46,393 nucleotides of DNA. It comes from CAYQAJ01 sp964415245. Lineage in GTDB: Bacteria > Planctomycetota > Planctomycetia > Pirellulales > Pirellulaceae. Position 1 is the first letter of the stretch. Each line of letters begins with the position of its first letter. Of the stretch, positions 26,657 to 37,000 are shown piece by piece. A model generated the notes under the pieces. It worked only from the letters and a program-made list of their open reading frames with translations, was not told the DNA's origin and searched no databases. Location of the stretch: contig CAYQAJ010000007.1 in NCBI GenBank assembly GCA_964415245.1, positions 1 through 46,393 of the forward strand, given 5' to 3'. The translations under genes and the position numbers were made by a program.

Positions 26657-28303
26657 CTACCGGGAAGCGCCCAGCTTCGCGCGTAGCGCATCAAGTTGCT
26701 GCTTGAATCTCGCGGGATCGTACGCGGCCGCGCGCTCCAGCGCCGCGGGAAGCGTCCCTTCGAGCGTGTACTTCTGTCCGGCGGGTAGATTGAGGTACAG
26801 CGACTCGTTGAGCCCCACCTCGTCGAACCAGCCATCGACTTTTTTCTCGGCCGCGGCGCGCACGTCGGACTTCCACGTCTGGTAGATTTCGAGGTCGCGT
26901 GCCTCCCGCTCAGCCTTGGCCGCACGCGCTTCGTCGGGCGGAGGACCCGGCCCGAAACCGGTGGGATAAGGCGCCTCCAGTTCCGAGGCAATCGTCTTGG
27001 CGGCCCAGGCGATCTGCCGGGCCGAGTGAAAGTCGACGTCGGGCACATTGTCGGTTTCGCACAACCACTGGAGCACGCGGCCGGCCGCGTCGGCATCGCA
27101 GCGGCTTCGCGCCAAAGCGCTCGATACGCTGAAAAGCATGCTGTTGAGCTCGCCCGCGGCTCGGGCCACCGCCGCCGGATCGCCGAAGGGACGCCGCCCG
27201 ACGGCCTCGTTCAATTCCTTAAGCCGCGCCTCGAACGAAGCAAGCTGCTGGCGGTAAGCGTCTTCGTCGTCGGCGTAGAGATGCCGCAGGCTGGTGCGAA
27301 CCAGCGCCGCCGGCCACTGGGGCAACGTGGGACGGCCGGGCGTGGCCGAATAACCCCGTTTCTGTCGCCAACTCGGCGACTCCAGGTCGTGGTGGCATCC
27401 CACGCAGTCGAACACGGCGAACTCGGGCCAGGTTTGTGGGCTCTGCTGCGACTGGGCCACCAACAGATCGACCGACGCCTGCAGTACCCCCACGCCCCCG
27501 ATCAGAACCGCCTTGGTGCGGGGCAGATCGGCGGCAGCGATCTCCTTGTGATCCCCAAAATTCGCCTGCAGGAATTCGTCCTTCGCAACGAAATTACCTC
27601 GTTCCGGCAGGTACCGCCAGTGAGGCGGCATCTGCGTGGCGAACGTCTCAATCTCGATGCCCGGCAGCGGCGGATGCCCCGCCGCGTACATCGCATGCGT
27701 AATCAGTTTGCCCTGCTCCACGTTGCCCAGGTGACAACTGTAGCACTGACGGGCACGCGCGTGCGGGCTGCGCACGTCGACCATGCCCAGCTTTTCCTTT
27801 TCCTCCGGCGACTTGGTGCGCCACGTTACGTCGTAGTGCGGCTTGATCCATTCGGAGCTGGGTCCATGGCACGACTCGCACGTTACCCCCAGGTCGTAAT
27901 AGCCGGGCGGCTCGGCGAGATGCTTCTGCCAGTTCGCGTGGCAGCTCAGGCACTGCTGCTCTTTCTGGACGTCGGCGATGCCGAGGTTCCTGCCGATTTG
28001 CTTTCCCAAGTCGGTGTTCAGCAGCTCGAACGCTTTGGCGTGTTTGTCTTCTTCCAGCCAGACTTTCGACTCGGTCAACAGTACGAGGTCCCGCGGCCGC
28101 AACGGGTTGGGCGACGTGTGGCAGTCGACGCACGCGGCCGGGCCTTCAAACTGAAATGCCGCCTCGGGCTGACCGCCGCTCGGCTGCGCATGGGCGGCCG
28201 TCGGAACTCCGCTCTCGCCGCTGCCCAAGACAAAGACCACGAGGCCAAGCGACAGGCACGGCAACACGAACAACAATAGGCGAATCGCGCGGTGGTAGTT
28301 CAT
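26657..28303 (-). CDS. Pentahaem cytochrome c, c554-like
   Basis: A 548-residue exported cytochrome. ATG 28303 begins MNYHRAIRLLLFVLPCL, a signal/anchor segment; a longer frame upstream lacks coding character. Five CxxCH motifs are present (CVDCH, CLSCH, CESCH, CYSCH, CVGCH). The block VTCESCHGPSSEW and later AAGHPPLPGIEIE match the cytochrome c554 family, which carries electrons in nitrogen-cycle and other respiratory chains. The C-terminal third is a haem-free helical region. It is a paralogue of the gene just upstream and the last member of a leftward run of four electron-transfer genes; the spacing to the upstream gene is 80 bases. Confidence 0.88.
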   Translation of the reverse strand: MNYHRAIRLLLFVLPCLSLGLVVFVLGSGESGVPTAAHAQPSGGQPEAAFQFEGPAACVDCHTSPNPLRPRDLVLLTESKVWLEEDKHAKAFELLNTDLGKQIGRNLGIADVQKEQQCLSCHANWQKHLAEPPGYYDLGVTCESCHGPSSEWIKPHYDVTWRTKSPEEKEKLGMVDVRSPHARARQCYSCHLGNVEQGKLITHAMYAAGHPPLPGIEIETFATQMPPHWRYLPERGNFVAKDEFLQANFGDHKEIAAADLPRTKAVLIGGVGVLQASVDLLVAQSQQSPQTWPEFAVFDCVGCHHDLESPSWRQKRGYSATPGRPTLPQWPAALVRTSLRHLYADDEDAYRQQLASFEARLKELNEAVGRRPFGDPAAVARAAGELNSMLFSVSSALARSRCDADAAGRVLQWLCETDNVPDVDFHSARQIAWAAKTIASELEAPYPTGFGPGPPPDEARAAKAEREARDLEIYQTWKSDVRAAAEKKVDGWFDEVGLNESLYLNLPAGQKYTLEGTLPAALERAAAYDPARFKQQLDALRAKLGASR

Positions 28304-28382
28304 CGGATCGTTCCCGTCGCAAAGTAAATCAGGCGGCCGCGGCAGTGGGCAAGCGCACCGGCGATCGCGCGAGCAAGCGCGA

Positions 28383-29891
28383 TCATTGCTGCCGGCGCGC
28401 TTGAAGCTGCTGGACAACCTCCAATAATACCGTATGGAATTCGTCGCGCCGGGAGCCCGCGTCGACGCTCGTGCCGAACTCCCGGGGACTGGCGTAACCG
28501 TCGGGAAAAGCGAGCAGCTCGCGCAGACGCCGCACCGATGCCGAAATCTCCCGGTCGGCCGCCGTCATCGCTCGCCGGTTCTTTTCGGCCTCGTCGCGAT
28601 AAGCGCGGTCGATCGCCGCCACGGCCAGGTAGACCTGCGTGGCGGTCTCCCAATTCTCCATGGCGGGCGGTCGCGATCCGTCGGCGTCGCCCGGCTCGAC
28701 CAGCTTGGCCACCAGGTCGGTCGCCGCTTGCGCAAGGTCGCCCGCGGCACTCCCGTCGCGGCGGGCCCAATCGCACAGACTGGTGCGTGTTGCGGCGGCC
28801 CCCTGCCCGGCCAGCTTGGCATCGAAACCGGACCGGCCGTTCATGGTCTTTCGCAAATCGGCCAGCGCCCCAACACTTCGCGCGTCGCCGACCAACGACG
28901 GCAGCGCGGTGAAGTACCACGTGCCCCAGGCGGGCGAACCGGGACTGCGATCGGCGTAGCCCCGCGCTTGCCGCCAGCTCGGCGACGACAGTTCGTGGTG
29001 GCAGGCGAAACAGTCGAACTGCGAAAACTCCGGCCACACGGCGCGCTCGGAATCGGCTTGCGCGCCGGCAGCCCGGCTTTCGAGCACCGCCAGCGCCGCC
29101 TCGGCCGAGGCAATTTGCCCGGCCCGCCACACGGCCAGCTCGAAACTCGTTTGGGCCTTTCGCTCCCGCGAGTCGCGCCAGTGCTTGGGAATCATGTCGA
29201 GATACGACGCCAGCTCGAACCGCAGCGGCGGATGCCCGGCCGCCAGCATGTCGTGCGTTACTTGTCGCTCGGCGCTGCCGACGTGGCACGAAGCGCACAC
29301 GTAGGCCCGCGTGAGGAGATTCTTGGTGTCGACGCGGCCCAGCGATGCGGCCTTTTTCGGGTCCCAATCGTTGCGATAGTGCAAGGCCCGCCATTTCTCG
29401 GCCGGCCCGTGACAGGCTTCGCAGCTTACGCCGTCGTGCAGCACAAACGACTCGCCTTCGAACTCGGCCGACGGTTCGAGGCTATGACAAGCGAGACACT
29501 CCTGGTAGGCGGTTCGGTCGACGATCGCTTCCTCCCTGCGAATGCCCAGGTTGTCGAGGATTTGCAATCCGAGCGGGGCTTGCAGCGATTCGTAGGCATC
29601 GGCGTGCGGATCCTTCTCCAGCCACACGATGTACTCGTTGCGGCGAACGCCACCGCGGGTATCCGGCTCGACGTTGCCGTGGCACGCCGACGACGCGCAC
29701 GACCGCGCGCCGAGCACCTTGAGCTTCGGATCAACGACCGGCGCCAAGCACGATTGTGCGGTTGCACTACTTTCCGCTTGGGCGGCGGTGGCGAGCTGCG
29801 CCAGCAGCAGCTCGGACGGTTCCGCGGCGGCGGCATGCGCCAACGGAAGAACGATCGACAGGCTGATTAACCAGGGAAAAGCTCGTTCCAT
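28383..29891 (-). CDS. Pentahaem cytochrome c, c554-like paralogue
   Basis: A 502-residue exported protein; ATG 29891 with GGGGAG seven bases upstream. A signal peptide ends near AHA. Four CxxCH motifs (CLACH, CEACH, CASCH, CFACH) follow an atypical CASSACH. The pattern VSCEACHGPAEKWRALHY, then AAGHPPLRFELA and FDCFACHHELSSPSWRQ matches the neighbouring paralogue block for block, including a long helical, haem-free C-terminus. The duplication suggests that the two work as a pair or at different redox potentials (inference). Substrate or partners cannot be read from sequence. Confidence 0.88.
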   Translation of the reverse strand: MERAFPWLISLSIVLPLAHAAAAEPSELLLAQLATAAQAESSATAQSCLAPVVDPKLKVLGARSCASSACHGNVEPDTRGGVRRNEYIVWLEKDPHADAYESLQAPLGLQILDNLGIRREEAIVDRTAYQECLACHSLEPSAEFEGESFVLHDGVSCEACHGPAEKWRALHYRNDWDPKKAASLGRVDTKNLLTRAYVCASCHVGSAERQVTHDMLAAGHPPLRFELASYLDMIPKHWRDSRERKAQTSFELAVWRAGQIASAEAALAVLESRAAGAQADSERAVWPEFSQFDCFACHHELSSPSWRQARGYADRSPGSPAWGTWYFTALPSLVGDARSVGALADLRKTMNGRSGFDAKLAGQGAAATRTSLCDWARRDGSAAGDLAQAATDLVAKLVEPGDADGSRPPAMENWETATQVYLAVAAIDRAYRDEAEKNRRAMTAADREISASVRRLRELLAFPDGYASPREFGTSVDAGSRRDEFHTVLLEVVQQLQARRQQ

Positions 29892-30043
29892 GCCCGCTCC
29901 CCGCGTCGTAGGATTCCAGCGCGGTTTTCTTGACGAAGTAGTATACCACGGCGCCGCGCCGCCCGCCGCGCATCAAGGCGATCGAGAAATGCCAGGCGCG
30001 GCGCGTCCACGGCGGCGCCGCGGCGCTCCCCCACCAACCGACA

Positions 30044-31615
30044 TCACTCCACCTTCCGAGGATGATGGTAACGGTGACATTCGACGCAATCGCTGGCGGC
30101 CTGGCCCCACCGATTGGCGCCGGCCGTATCGGTGTGACACTTTTGGCAAACGGCGATCGACGGCATGAGGATATCGCGGGTCGACTCGCTCACGAGCAGC
30201 CGCTCTTCATCGGCACGGGTCGCCGCCGCTTCGGTTCGCAACAACTCGTTCGTCTTGTCGAGGTAGGCCGGATCGTGGCACACCACGCAGGCATAGCCCA
30301 GGTGCTTGTCGTGACGGAAGCGGCTGTGCAGCATCCACCGCGAAGGCAATTGCGGTGGGATCACTCGCAGCGCTCGTCCGTCGCCTTCTTTATTTTCTTC
30401 ATCGAAAAAGTGGCAGTGCGAGCAGCCGTGAACGATCGTTCGCTGCAAACGCGGCTCGTACTGTTCGACGAATCGCTGTTGCCATTCTTGACGATCGCCC
30501 CCCGCGGGCGCCGTTTCATGCTGCTTGTCGGGAAGCCGCGGCAACTCGGCCGCCAGCGCGTCGGGATCGGCGGCGCGGCGCCGGTACTCCTCACTGGCGA
30601 AACGTTGCAGGCGGGCATGCGCATCGACCAGCACGGTGTCGAGCTCCACGCCGTGCCGCAGCGGGCGGCCTCCCGACGACAGCATCTCGCTATACTGTAG
30701 CGGGTGACACGTCGCACAGTGCTGCTCGTATTGAATCGGCTCCATGTAGGCGCCGTCGCTCTGGGGCTGATGGCACGACGCGCAGGTGAGCCGCGAGTAC
30801 CGCGCGCCAGCCGATTCGCCGGACGACAAGTCGCCCGACTCTGAATCGCTGGAATCCGCATTGGTGGCCGTCGCATTGGTGGCCGTCGCATCGGCGGCCG
30901 ACGCATCGCCGGCTGGCCCCTCGAACGGCATCAGCACGCCGTCGCGCGTCAAATGGACGGCGTGATTGAATCGCAACGCGGCTTTGTCCTGCCACTGGCC
31001 GTCGACGAGTCGCGCCAGATCGTAAACGTTGTGCTTTTCGCCCGGCGTGAGCCCATCGTCATCGGCGTCGGGGCCAATCGTGCGGCGAACCGCGAACTCG
31101 GGATGGTTCTCGAAGCTGTCGATGTGGGGGGCAAACGTGCGGCTGCCGTCGGTAGTGACCAGATCGGCGTGGCACGTCGCGCACAAGCGGTGTGTCACCT
31201 GCGACAGCGACCCGCCGCTGTGTTCGCGGTGGCAAACGACGCAATACTGCACGTTGTCGCGGACCATCAGATCGTGGTGATCGAAGCTCGACCGGCCCGT
31301 GTGGCACACCTGGCAGCTCGCGTTCTCCACCGAGTGGGCCGATGCGCTGCCCGTGACCAGCCGCACCAGCGGCTGAGCGACGCGGGTGTGGCAGGCGCCG
31401 CACTCGTTCTTGTGAATCTGGTGCGACGACGAAACCGGCCCCGACCAATAGATTGTGCGGTCGCCGCGCATCCAGAACACCGCCACCAAAACCAACGGCG
31501 GCAAGGCGGCCAGCAACGTAACGAGCCGACGCCAGCGATGCAGCCGATTCCCCCTTTGGGGGAAGTCGATTTGGAATCGTTCGGCAATCGCCCTGTGCGT
31601 GCGAAGATCGGGCAT
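30044..31615 (-). CDS. Membrane-anchored decahaem cytochrome c
   Basis: A 523-residue protein with a charged N-terminus, one membrane helix at about residues 31-48 (LVTLLAALPPLVLVAVFW) and a large periplasmic part with ten CxxCH motifs: CGACH, CQVCH, CVVCH, CATCH, CASCH, CATCH, CSHCH, CVVCH, CQKCH, CVECH. Many His residues between motifs can serve as distal ligands. The arrangement resembles cytochrome c3/NapC-NrfH-like quinol-linked or large multihaem cytochromes, and the anchor suggests it takes electrons near the inner membrane. A low-complexity Ala/Thr/Asp/Ser insert splits haems 4 and 5. ATG 31615 lacks an obvious ribosome binding site. It follows the membrane b-type protein gene in the same direction. 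Confidence 0.87.
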   Translation of the reverse strand: MPDLRTHRAIAERFQIDFPQRGNRLHRWRRLVTLLAALPPLVLVAVFWMRGDRTIYWSGPVSSSHQIHKNECGACHTRVAQPLVRLVTGSASAHSVENASCQVCHTGRSSFDHHDLMVRDNVQYCVVCHREHSGGSLSQVTHRLCATCHADLVTTDGSRTFAPHIDSFENHPEFAVRRTIGPDADDDGLTPGEKHNVYDLARLVDGQWQDKAALRFNHAVHLTRDGVLMPFEGPAGDASAADATATNATATNADSSDSESGDLSSGESAGARYSRLTCASCHQPQSDGAYMEPIQYEQHCATCHPLQYSEMLSSGGRPLRHGVELDTVLVDAHARLQRFASEEYRRRAADPDALAAELPRLPDKQHETAPAGGDRQEWQQRFVEQYEPRLQRTIVHGCSHCHFFDEENKEGDGRALRVIPPQLPSRWMLHSRFRHDKHLGYACVVCHDPAYLDKTNELLRTEAAATRADEERLLVSESTRDILMPSIAVCQKCHTDTAGANRWGQAASDCVECHRYHHPRKVE

Positions 31616-31628
31616 CGTTTAGCGCGCG

Positions 31629-31713
31629 TTGAAAAGGGGGACAGTCCCTTTACGACCGAACAGTTTTCGCCTGGCAAACCGTTTGATCGAAGAGGGACTG
31701 TCCCCCTTTTCAA
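31629..31713. repeat. Perfect 21-bp inverted repeat (REP-like)
   Basis: TTGAAAAGGGGGACAGTCCC plus T at 31629-31649 is matched exactly by its complement at 31693-31713; the 43 bases between hold a weaker pairing. It fills the gap between the membrane cytochrome and decahaem genes. The GGGGACAG core also occurs in the element at 5795-5919, suggesting a shared REP/transposon-derived family. In RNA it would form a long hairpin within the presumed operon. Confidence 0.75.
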
Positions 31714-31719
31714 TGACTC

Positions 31720-32577
31720 TCACGGAATGATCATCATCTTGGTCAGCACGTGGATCACCACCAACACCAGCAGCGTCATCGACAGCGGTACGTGCACTAG
31801 CAGCCACCCGTGCAGCCAGTAGTGCATGCGAATCTGAACGGCAAGCTGACGACGTTCTTCACATATCGCCATCAGCTTGTCAAGCGTGTCGTGCATCGAC
31901 GGCGACACCATGTTCCGCACCTGCGTAAACAGCGCGACCGCCTGCCCCCGGTCGTGCAGCCGCGAACGCCGCGGCGCCGCTTCGGCCAGAAACGGGCGCA
32001 CGGTGCTGCGGTAGAAATCGGAGAGCACGTCGCGATCGTCGCCGCGCGACGATGCCCCTTCCCCCACGGCAAGCAGCGATCCGCACACATGGGAGGCCGC
32101 TTCATCGGCGGTGCGGGTCAGAACGGCGCAAACCTGGGGCACCTGCTCGTAGATGGCCTCCAGCGGCGCCGCGGTTTTCATCGACCTCGGTACGTAATGC
32201 TGCACCACCAGACCGAACAGCCCGCTGAAAACCACCAGGCCCACGACGATCAGCAGCACCTTGTCGAGCATCCCCTCCCAGGAGAAGCCCGCGTGAAACA
32301 GCACCAGCGGCACGCTCAACAACCCCAACCAGATATGCCCCTTGAGCCACGTTTCCGCCGTGCCGATCCGCAGCCGCGGCAGCTTCTTGCGCAGGGCCAA
32401 CAGGCCCGCATACAGCATCAGCAACGTGCCGGCGATGCCGAACGCCATCCCCTGCCAGCTCGCACCGGAAGGGCCGTCGGGCGCACTACGGGCATAAAGC
32501 CAATAGGTCGCCGCCGAGGCAAGGAACAGCGCGACCGTTACGGCGGCCCAACCGCGATGGGACTTATCGATTCGCAC
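31720..32577 (-). CDS. Probable b-type membrane cytochrome
   Basis: An integral membrane protein with about five hydrophobic helices. His residues sit in pairs suitable for haem b ligation: GHIWLGLLSVPLVLFHAGF has two His 14 residues apart in one helix, and the last helices (MHYWLHGWLLVH, then VVIHVLT) offer partners. This spacing is typical of di-haem b cytochromes of the b561/ferric-reductase-like type that link quinol to periplasmic carriers. A soluble helical segment of about 110 residues lies between helices 4 and 5. GTG 32577 is the preferred start, 285 residues; TTG 32643 would add 22 residues without improving the match. First gene of the leftward cytochrome set. The family assignment is a pattern call, not a recognised match. 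Confidence 0.65.
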   Translation of the reverse strand: MRIDKSHRGWAAVTVALFLASAATYWLYARSAPDGPSGASWQGMAFGIAGTLLMLYAGLLALRKKLPRLRIGTAETWLKGHIWLGLLSVPLVLFHAGFSWEGMLDKVLLIVVGLVVFSGLFGLVVQHYVPRSMKTAAPLEAIYEQVPQVCAVLTRTADEAASHVCGSLLAVGEGASSRGDDRDVLSDFYRSTVRPFLAEAAPRRSRLHDRGQAVALFTQVRNMVSPSMHDTLDKLMAICEERRQLAVQIRMHYWLHGWLLVHVPLSMTLLVLVVIHVLTKMMIIP

Positions 32578-32772
32578 AGTAGGATTTTCGGCCCGAGTGG
32601 GACCAACGCTGCGGGCGAGCGTCGCAACCCGGAGCGCCGGCAAGGGCCGTTATGTTAGTATGGGGCCTCGGTCGTGGTCTACACCCCCGACGCGACGATC
32701 GAAACGACGATATGACGCGCCGCCGCGCAGCCGGCTCGCGGCGCGCGCACGGTAGGCGCCGTCGGCAAGCGC

Positions 32773-32817
32773 TCCCCGGTTAGCCGCGACGCGCGTTCCC
32801 CGGTTAGCCGCGACGCG
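32773..32817. repeat. 21-bp direct repeat, two copies
   Basis: TCCCCGGTTAGCCGCGACGC plus G occurs at 32773-32793 and 32797-32817, period 24, in the divergent region between the membrane cytochrome and cNMP-domain genes. Its core CCGGTTAGCCGCGACGC recurs inverted at 39796-39812, so it belongs to a dispersed family. Confidence 0.8.
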
Positions 32818-32847
32818 TAGCGGAGCGCGCCCCCTATGACGCGCACT

Positions 32848-32875
32848 TTGACGCCCACCGCCTCCACCCTACAAT
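32848..32875 (+). promoter_or_regulatory. Sigma-70-type promoter for the cNMP/ferredoxin operon
   Basis: TTGACG (32848-32853), a 16-base spacer and TACAAT (32870-32875): each hexamer is one base from consensus. It faces the gene starting at 32980, leaving a leader of about 95 bases. It lies just after the 21-bp direct repeats. Confidence 0.6.
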
Positions 32876-32979
32876 AGGCGTTTTGCGTCCCAGCCGAGTA
32901 TCGTCGAGAGCCCCTGCACATCGAATCGTGCGACCCACGAGAGTACCGTCGCCATCCGCCGCGCCCTAGTGAGCCGCCC

Positions 32980-34032
32980 ATGGCCAAAGTCGTCGTCAAT
33001 CCGGAATCCGACCTGAGCCCCCGCTCCGGCGATGAAGAGCTCACGCCCGACGAGCTGGCGCGGATCGACCTGTTCGCCAACTTGAAGAAGGCGCCGAGCT
33101 TCGACCGCTTTCCCGGCTCGATCGTCATGCGGCGATACCAGCGGGGAGACATCATCTGCCGACAGGGGGACGCCGGCGCCACGGCGTTCTACATCCTTCG
33201 CAGCGAGGACGTGCTGGCCCTGATGCTCACCCGGCTTAAGGCCGTCCGCGGCACGATTCCGGGAACAACCGACCACCGGCTCCGCAAAGCGCACGAGCGG
33301 TTGATCGAAGGGCTGGAGACCGACGTACAGCAGCTTCGCGACCGCGCCGCCGAGTCGGTTGAAGAGCGCCCCGGCGGTGGCGAGGCGCGTCGGGCCGCTA
33401 CCGCCCACCTGCTGGTCGACCTGGCCCCCCGGCACCGCCATGGCGGGTTGCTGGCACGCATCGGAGGAATGTTCTCGGGCGGCCGAAAGAACCTCCCCGT
33501 CGACCATCCCGACTGGATTCCCAACGACGGCCCGACGGACATCAACTACGAAACGCGGCAGGCCCCCATGTACGAGGGGGACATTTTCGGCGAGATGAGC
33601 TGCATGACGCTGGCGCCGCGCTCGGCCACGATCGTCGCCGACGCCCCTTGCTTCATGCTCGAATTCCTGCGCAACATTTTCGATCAGATTCAGCGCGACG
33701 ACGGATACCGACAGCGCGTCGACGCCGATTATCGCGAACGCGTGCTCAAGAACCATTTGCGGCGGCTCGACCTGTTGCGCAGCCTTTCGGAAGAGCAGCT
33801 CAATCGCATCCGCGACCGTGCGGAGCTGGTCGTGGTTGAGCCGGGCCAGGTCATCTGCGATCAGCACGACCCGTCGGATTCGGTGTTCCTGGTGCGTAGC
33901 GGCCTGGTGCAGGTGTTTGGCGACTTAAACCTCGCGCTGGCGCCCGACGACGTGACCGATTGGCAGGCGTTCTGCGGCGACCTGATTGCGGCCGACGGCG
34001 ACGACGGCACGCCGCACGCCGCCAAGGCTTGA
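32980..34032 (+). CDS. Cytosolic protein with two cNMP-binding-type domains
   Basis: A 350-residue soluble protein. Domain 1 begins FPGSIVMRRYQRGDIICRQGDAGATAFYIL (about 43-73), is interrupted by a charged insert of some 110 residues, and resumes with the phosphate cassette IFGEMSCMTLAPRSATIVAD (Glu and Arg conserved, about 203-222). Domain 2 (LSEEQLNRIRDRAELVVVEPGQVICDQHDPSDSVFLVRSGLVQV, given here as one region from about 272) lacks the cassette before the protein ends. There is no DNA-binding domain, so it is not a CRP-type transcription factor. It ends 18 bases before the FHA/ferredoxin gene, so the two are probably co-transcribed. It could act as a sensor subunit of that protein (inference). 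Confidence 0.83.
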   Translation: MAKVVVNPESDLSPRSGDEELTPDELARIDLFANLKKAPSFDRFPGSIVMRRYQRGDIICRQGDAGATAFYILRSEDVLALMLTRLKAVRGTIPGTTDHRLRKAHERLIEGLETDVQQLRDRAAESVEERPGGGEARRAATAHLLVDLAPRHRHGGLLARIGGMFSGGRKNLPVDHPDWIPNDGPTDINYETRQAPMYEGDIFGEMSCMTLAPRSATIVADAPCFMLEFLRNIFDQIQRDDGYRQRVDADYRERVLKNHLRRLDLLRSLSEEQLNRIRDRAELVVVEPGQVICDQHDPSDSVFLVRSGLVQVFGDLNLALAPDDVTDWQAFCGDLIAADGDDGTPHAAKA

Positions 34033-34050
34033 ACCCGGGGAGCCCCCACT

Positions 34051-37000
34051 GTGCTAGAGTTTGTTGCGATCGGCCCCGAACCCGGCCAGCGATGGCGACG
34101 CCCGCTGGTCGAAGGTCAGGTAGTCCGGCTGGGTCGGGCGCCCGTCAACGGTTGGGCCGTGCCCTGGGACTTGCGCATTTCGCGCGAGCACGCCGACCTG
34201 GAGCTGGATGGCCAGCGGCTTCGCATTCGCTGCCTCGACTCGGCCCGCAACCCCGCCTACCGGCTCGGCGAGCGAACCAAGGAGTTCACGATCGGCCCGG
34301 GCGAGGATTTTCGCATCGGCGCGACGACGTTTCGCGTCGACCTCGTCGAAGACTATCGCCAAACTCGCGACGACGTGAGCACGCCCACGCAAGGGACGGG
34401 CTTCGTCGGGTTGCCAAGTGAGCCGGGAAGGGAAGCGCCTGTGACTCCCGCTCCATCAGCGCCCGCGCCGCCGGCAGCTCCCGTCGAGTCGGCACCTTCC
34501 GCACCTCCCGCTGCCACGCCACCCGTACCGCCGGCTTTCGAATCCATCTTGGCCTCACTACGATCCGAAATCGACGCGCTCAAAGCACGCGTCGAGGGTC
34601 GCCAGGAGGCCGCGAAACAGGAAGGCGGGCTACCGCGCTCGCAGCGCAAGGCCGAAATCGCATCGCTCAAGGCGAAGATCGCCGAACTGGAAGAGAGACG
34701 CACCGGGCTGATATCGAGCATGAGTTTGGAAGCGATCAGGGACGCGGTCGAAACCGACAAGGCGCCGGCGGCGGCAGAGGTCCCGGCGGCCGCGACACCC
34801 CGTTCGGTGCCACCGGCCAAACCACCTGTAGCACAAGACGAGCCACAGCAGGAGCCGGAGGCATCGGACAAGCAAGTCGCGGAGGCGGTTGCCGAATCTG
34901 CAGCGGATGAAACGGGCCTGAGAGAAGAAGCAGAAGCGCAAGAGGAGGCCGAAGCCAAGGACGTTGAAGCCGAATCGAAGGAAGCCGGCGCCGAGCCCGC
35001 CAAGAAGGAAAAGAGCTCCAGCCAGGACGCCTTCGAGCAGAAATCGTACGTCGCGCAACTGAAGGCACAGATTGAAGCCAAAGAGAAGGAGCGCGAGAAA
35101 GACCGCGAGCAAAAGCCGGCGCCGCCCCCCGAACGTCGCGTATCGAAGGTCGACATCGAAGCGCTGAAGGCGCGTCTTGCATCGCAGCTTGAGGCCAAGC
35201 GCCAAGGCGACGCCGGCGGCAAGGACTCTGGCGCCGACGTGGCGGATGAAGATGCCGTCGCGATGGGCAAACTCGAAGCGGTACGAAATCGCCTCAGCGA
35301 GGAAGCTCAGCGCAAGATCAAGGAAGAGCCACCAGCGGANNNNNNNNNNNNNNNNNNNNNNNNNNNNNNNNNNNNNNNNNNNNNNNNNNNNNNNNNNNNN
35401 NNNNNNNNNNNNNNNNNNNNNNNNNNNNNNNNNNNNNNNCCCGAAGCGCCCGCGAAAAAAAAGCCCGACTTGGCGGCGCTCAAGGCACAACTGGCCGCCC
35501 AGGCGGAAGCGAAACGCAAAGCAAAGGGACAGGCCGGTGCTCCCTCGATGCCGGCCCAATCGCCCGAACCAGCCGAAGCTGCCGAAACGCCGCCCGACGA
35601 ATCGGCGTCCGACGAACCGCCGTCCGACCAAACGCCCGAAGCAGGCTCCGACGCGCCCGCCAAGCCGGCGGCGAAGAAGAAGGTCGATTTGGCGGCACTC
35701 AAAGCCCAGCTTGCCGCGAAGGGGAAAGAAAAGGGACAAGCGGCGGCGGCTCGGCAAGAGGGCGCGACCCCCGCAGTGGAAAAGAAGGTGGCTCCAGCCG
35801 CTCGCACTCCCGTCAAAGCGGGACCTGCCGCCAAGGCAGCCGCTCCCCAAGTCGCCGACGACACGGCGAAAGCCGTGTGGCGGCTTATCTTCCGATCGCT
35901 GCCCGAGTCCGTGCGCGCCGCAGTGCGCAAAATCGCAAGCGGCGCCGAGGCCGACGAATCGACGAAGTGGTCGATTCTTCGCGCCGTGAACGAGTGCATC
36001 AAGAGCCGCGACTTTGTCGCCGCCAGCGAGGTGGCGCCAATCCTCGAAAACGGCGAGGTCGATGCCGCCGTCCGCACGTTTCCCAAACAGGTCAAGGGCA
36101 TCCGCAAGGACTGGTCGGAATTGCAGGTCCGCACTGCTGCTCGGCTCGTTTTGCAATCCGCCTTCCCCGACAATCTGCTCAAGAAGCGCGTGACCATCGG
36201 TCCGCCGCGCACGCTGGCGTACCTGTCGCGCGGCGAGATCTTCGGCGAGATGGGCGTACTGCTTCACAGCCCACGCACCGCCACCTGCGTTGCCTACGAT
36301 CACCCGCTCGACGACCCGAGCCGCAAGCCAGGCCGCGTCGAGCTGGTACGCATCGCGTCCGAAGATTTCGAAGAAGTGCTGCTTTCGTCGCCCGTGCTGC
36401 GCGAGCGGATTGACCGCATTGTGGCCGAGCGCCGCCAGCGCGACGTAACGGCGGCTACGGTTCGTCCGTGGCATGCCGACAGCCCGCTGACCGCGCTGCC
36501 CGACTACACGCGGCTCGGCCTGGTGCAGGGGCAAAAGCTGCTTCTGATCGACCTCGACCTGTGTACGCGGTGTGGCGACTGCGTGCGGGCCTGCGTCAAC
36601 ACGCACGACGACGGCTACACGCGGCTGTTCCTCGACGGCCCCCGCTTCGATCGCTTCCTGGTTCCGTCGGCGTGCCGCAATTGCCTCAACCCGTCGTGCA
36701 TGATTGGCTGCCCGGTGGGTTCGATCCAACGCGGCGACAACGGCGAAATCCTCATTCGCGACTGGTGCGTGGGGTGCGGCCTTTGCGCGCGGCAGTGTCC
36801 GTACGATTCCATCCAGATGCACGATTTGGGACTCATTGAAGAGACCTCTCCCTCGTGGCGGCTCGAACCTGCCCAAGCGGTGCGCAACGGCGCCTGGCAC
36901 CAGCCGAAGCACCGCGACGCACTTTGGCGCGAGGCAGCCGCCCCGTTCTCGTGGAACCTCGACCTGCAATCGAAACTGGTTGGGCGCTCGCCCTCGATCG

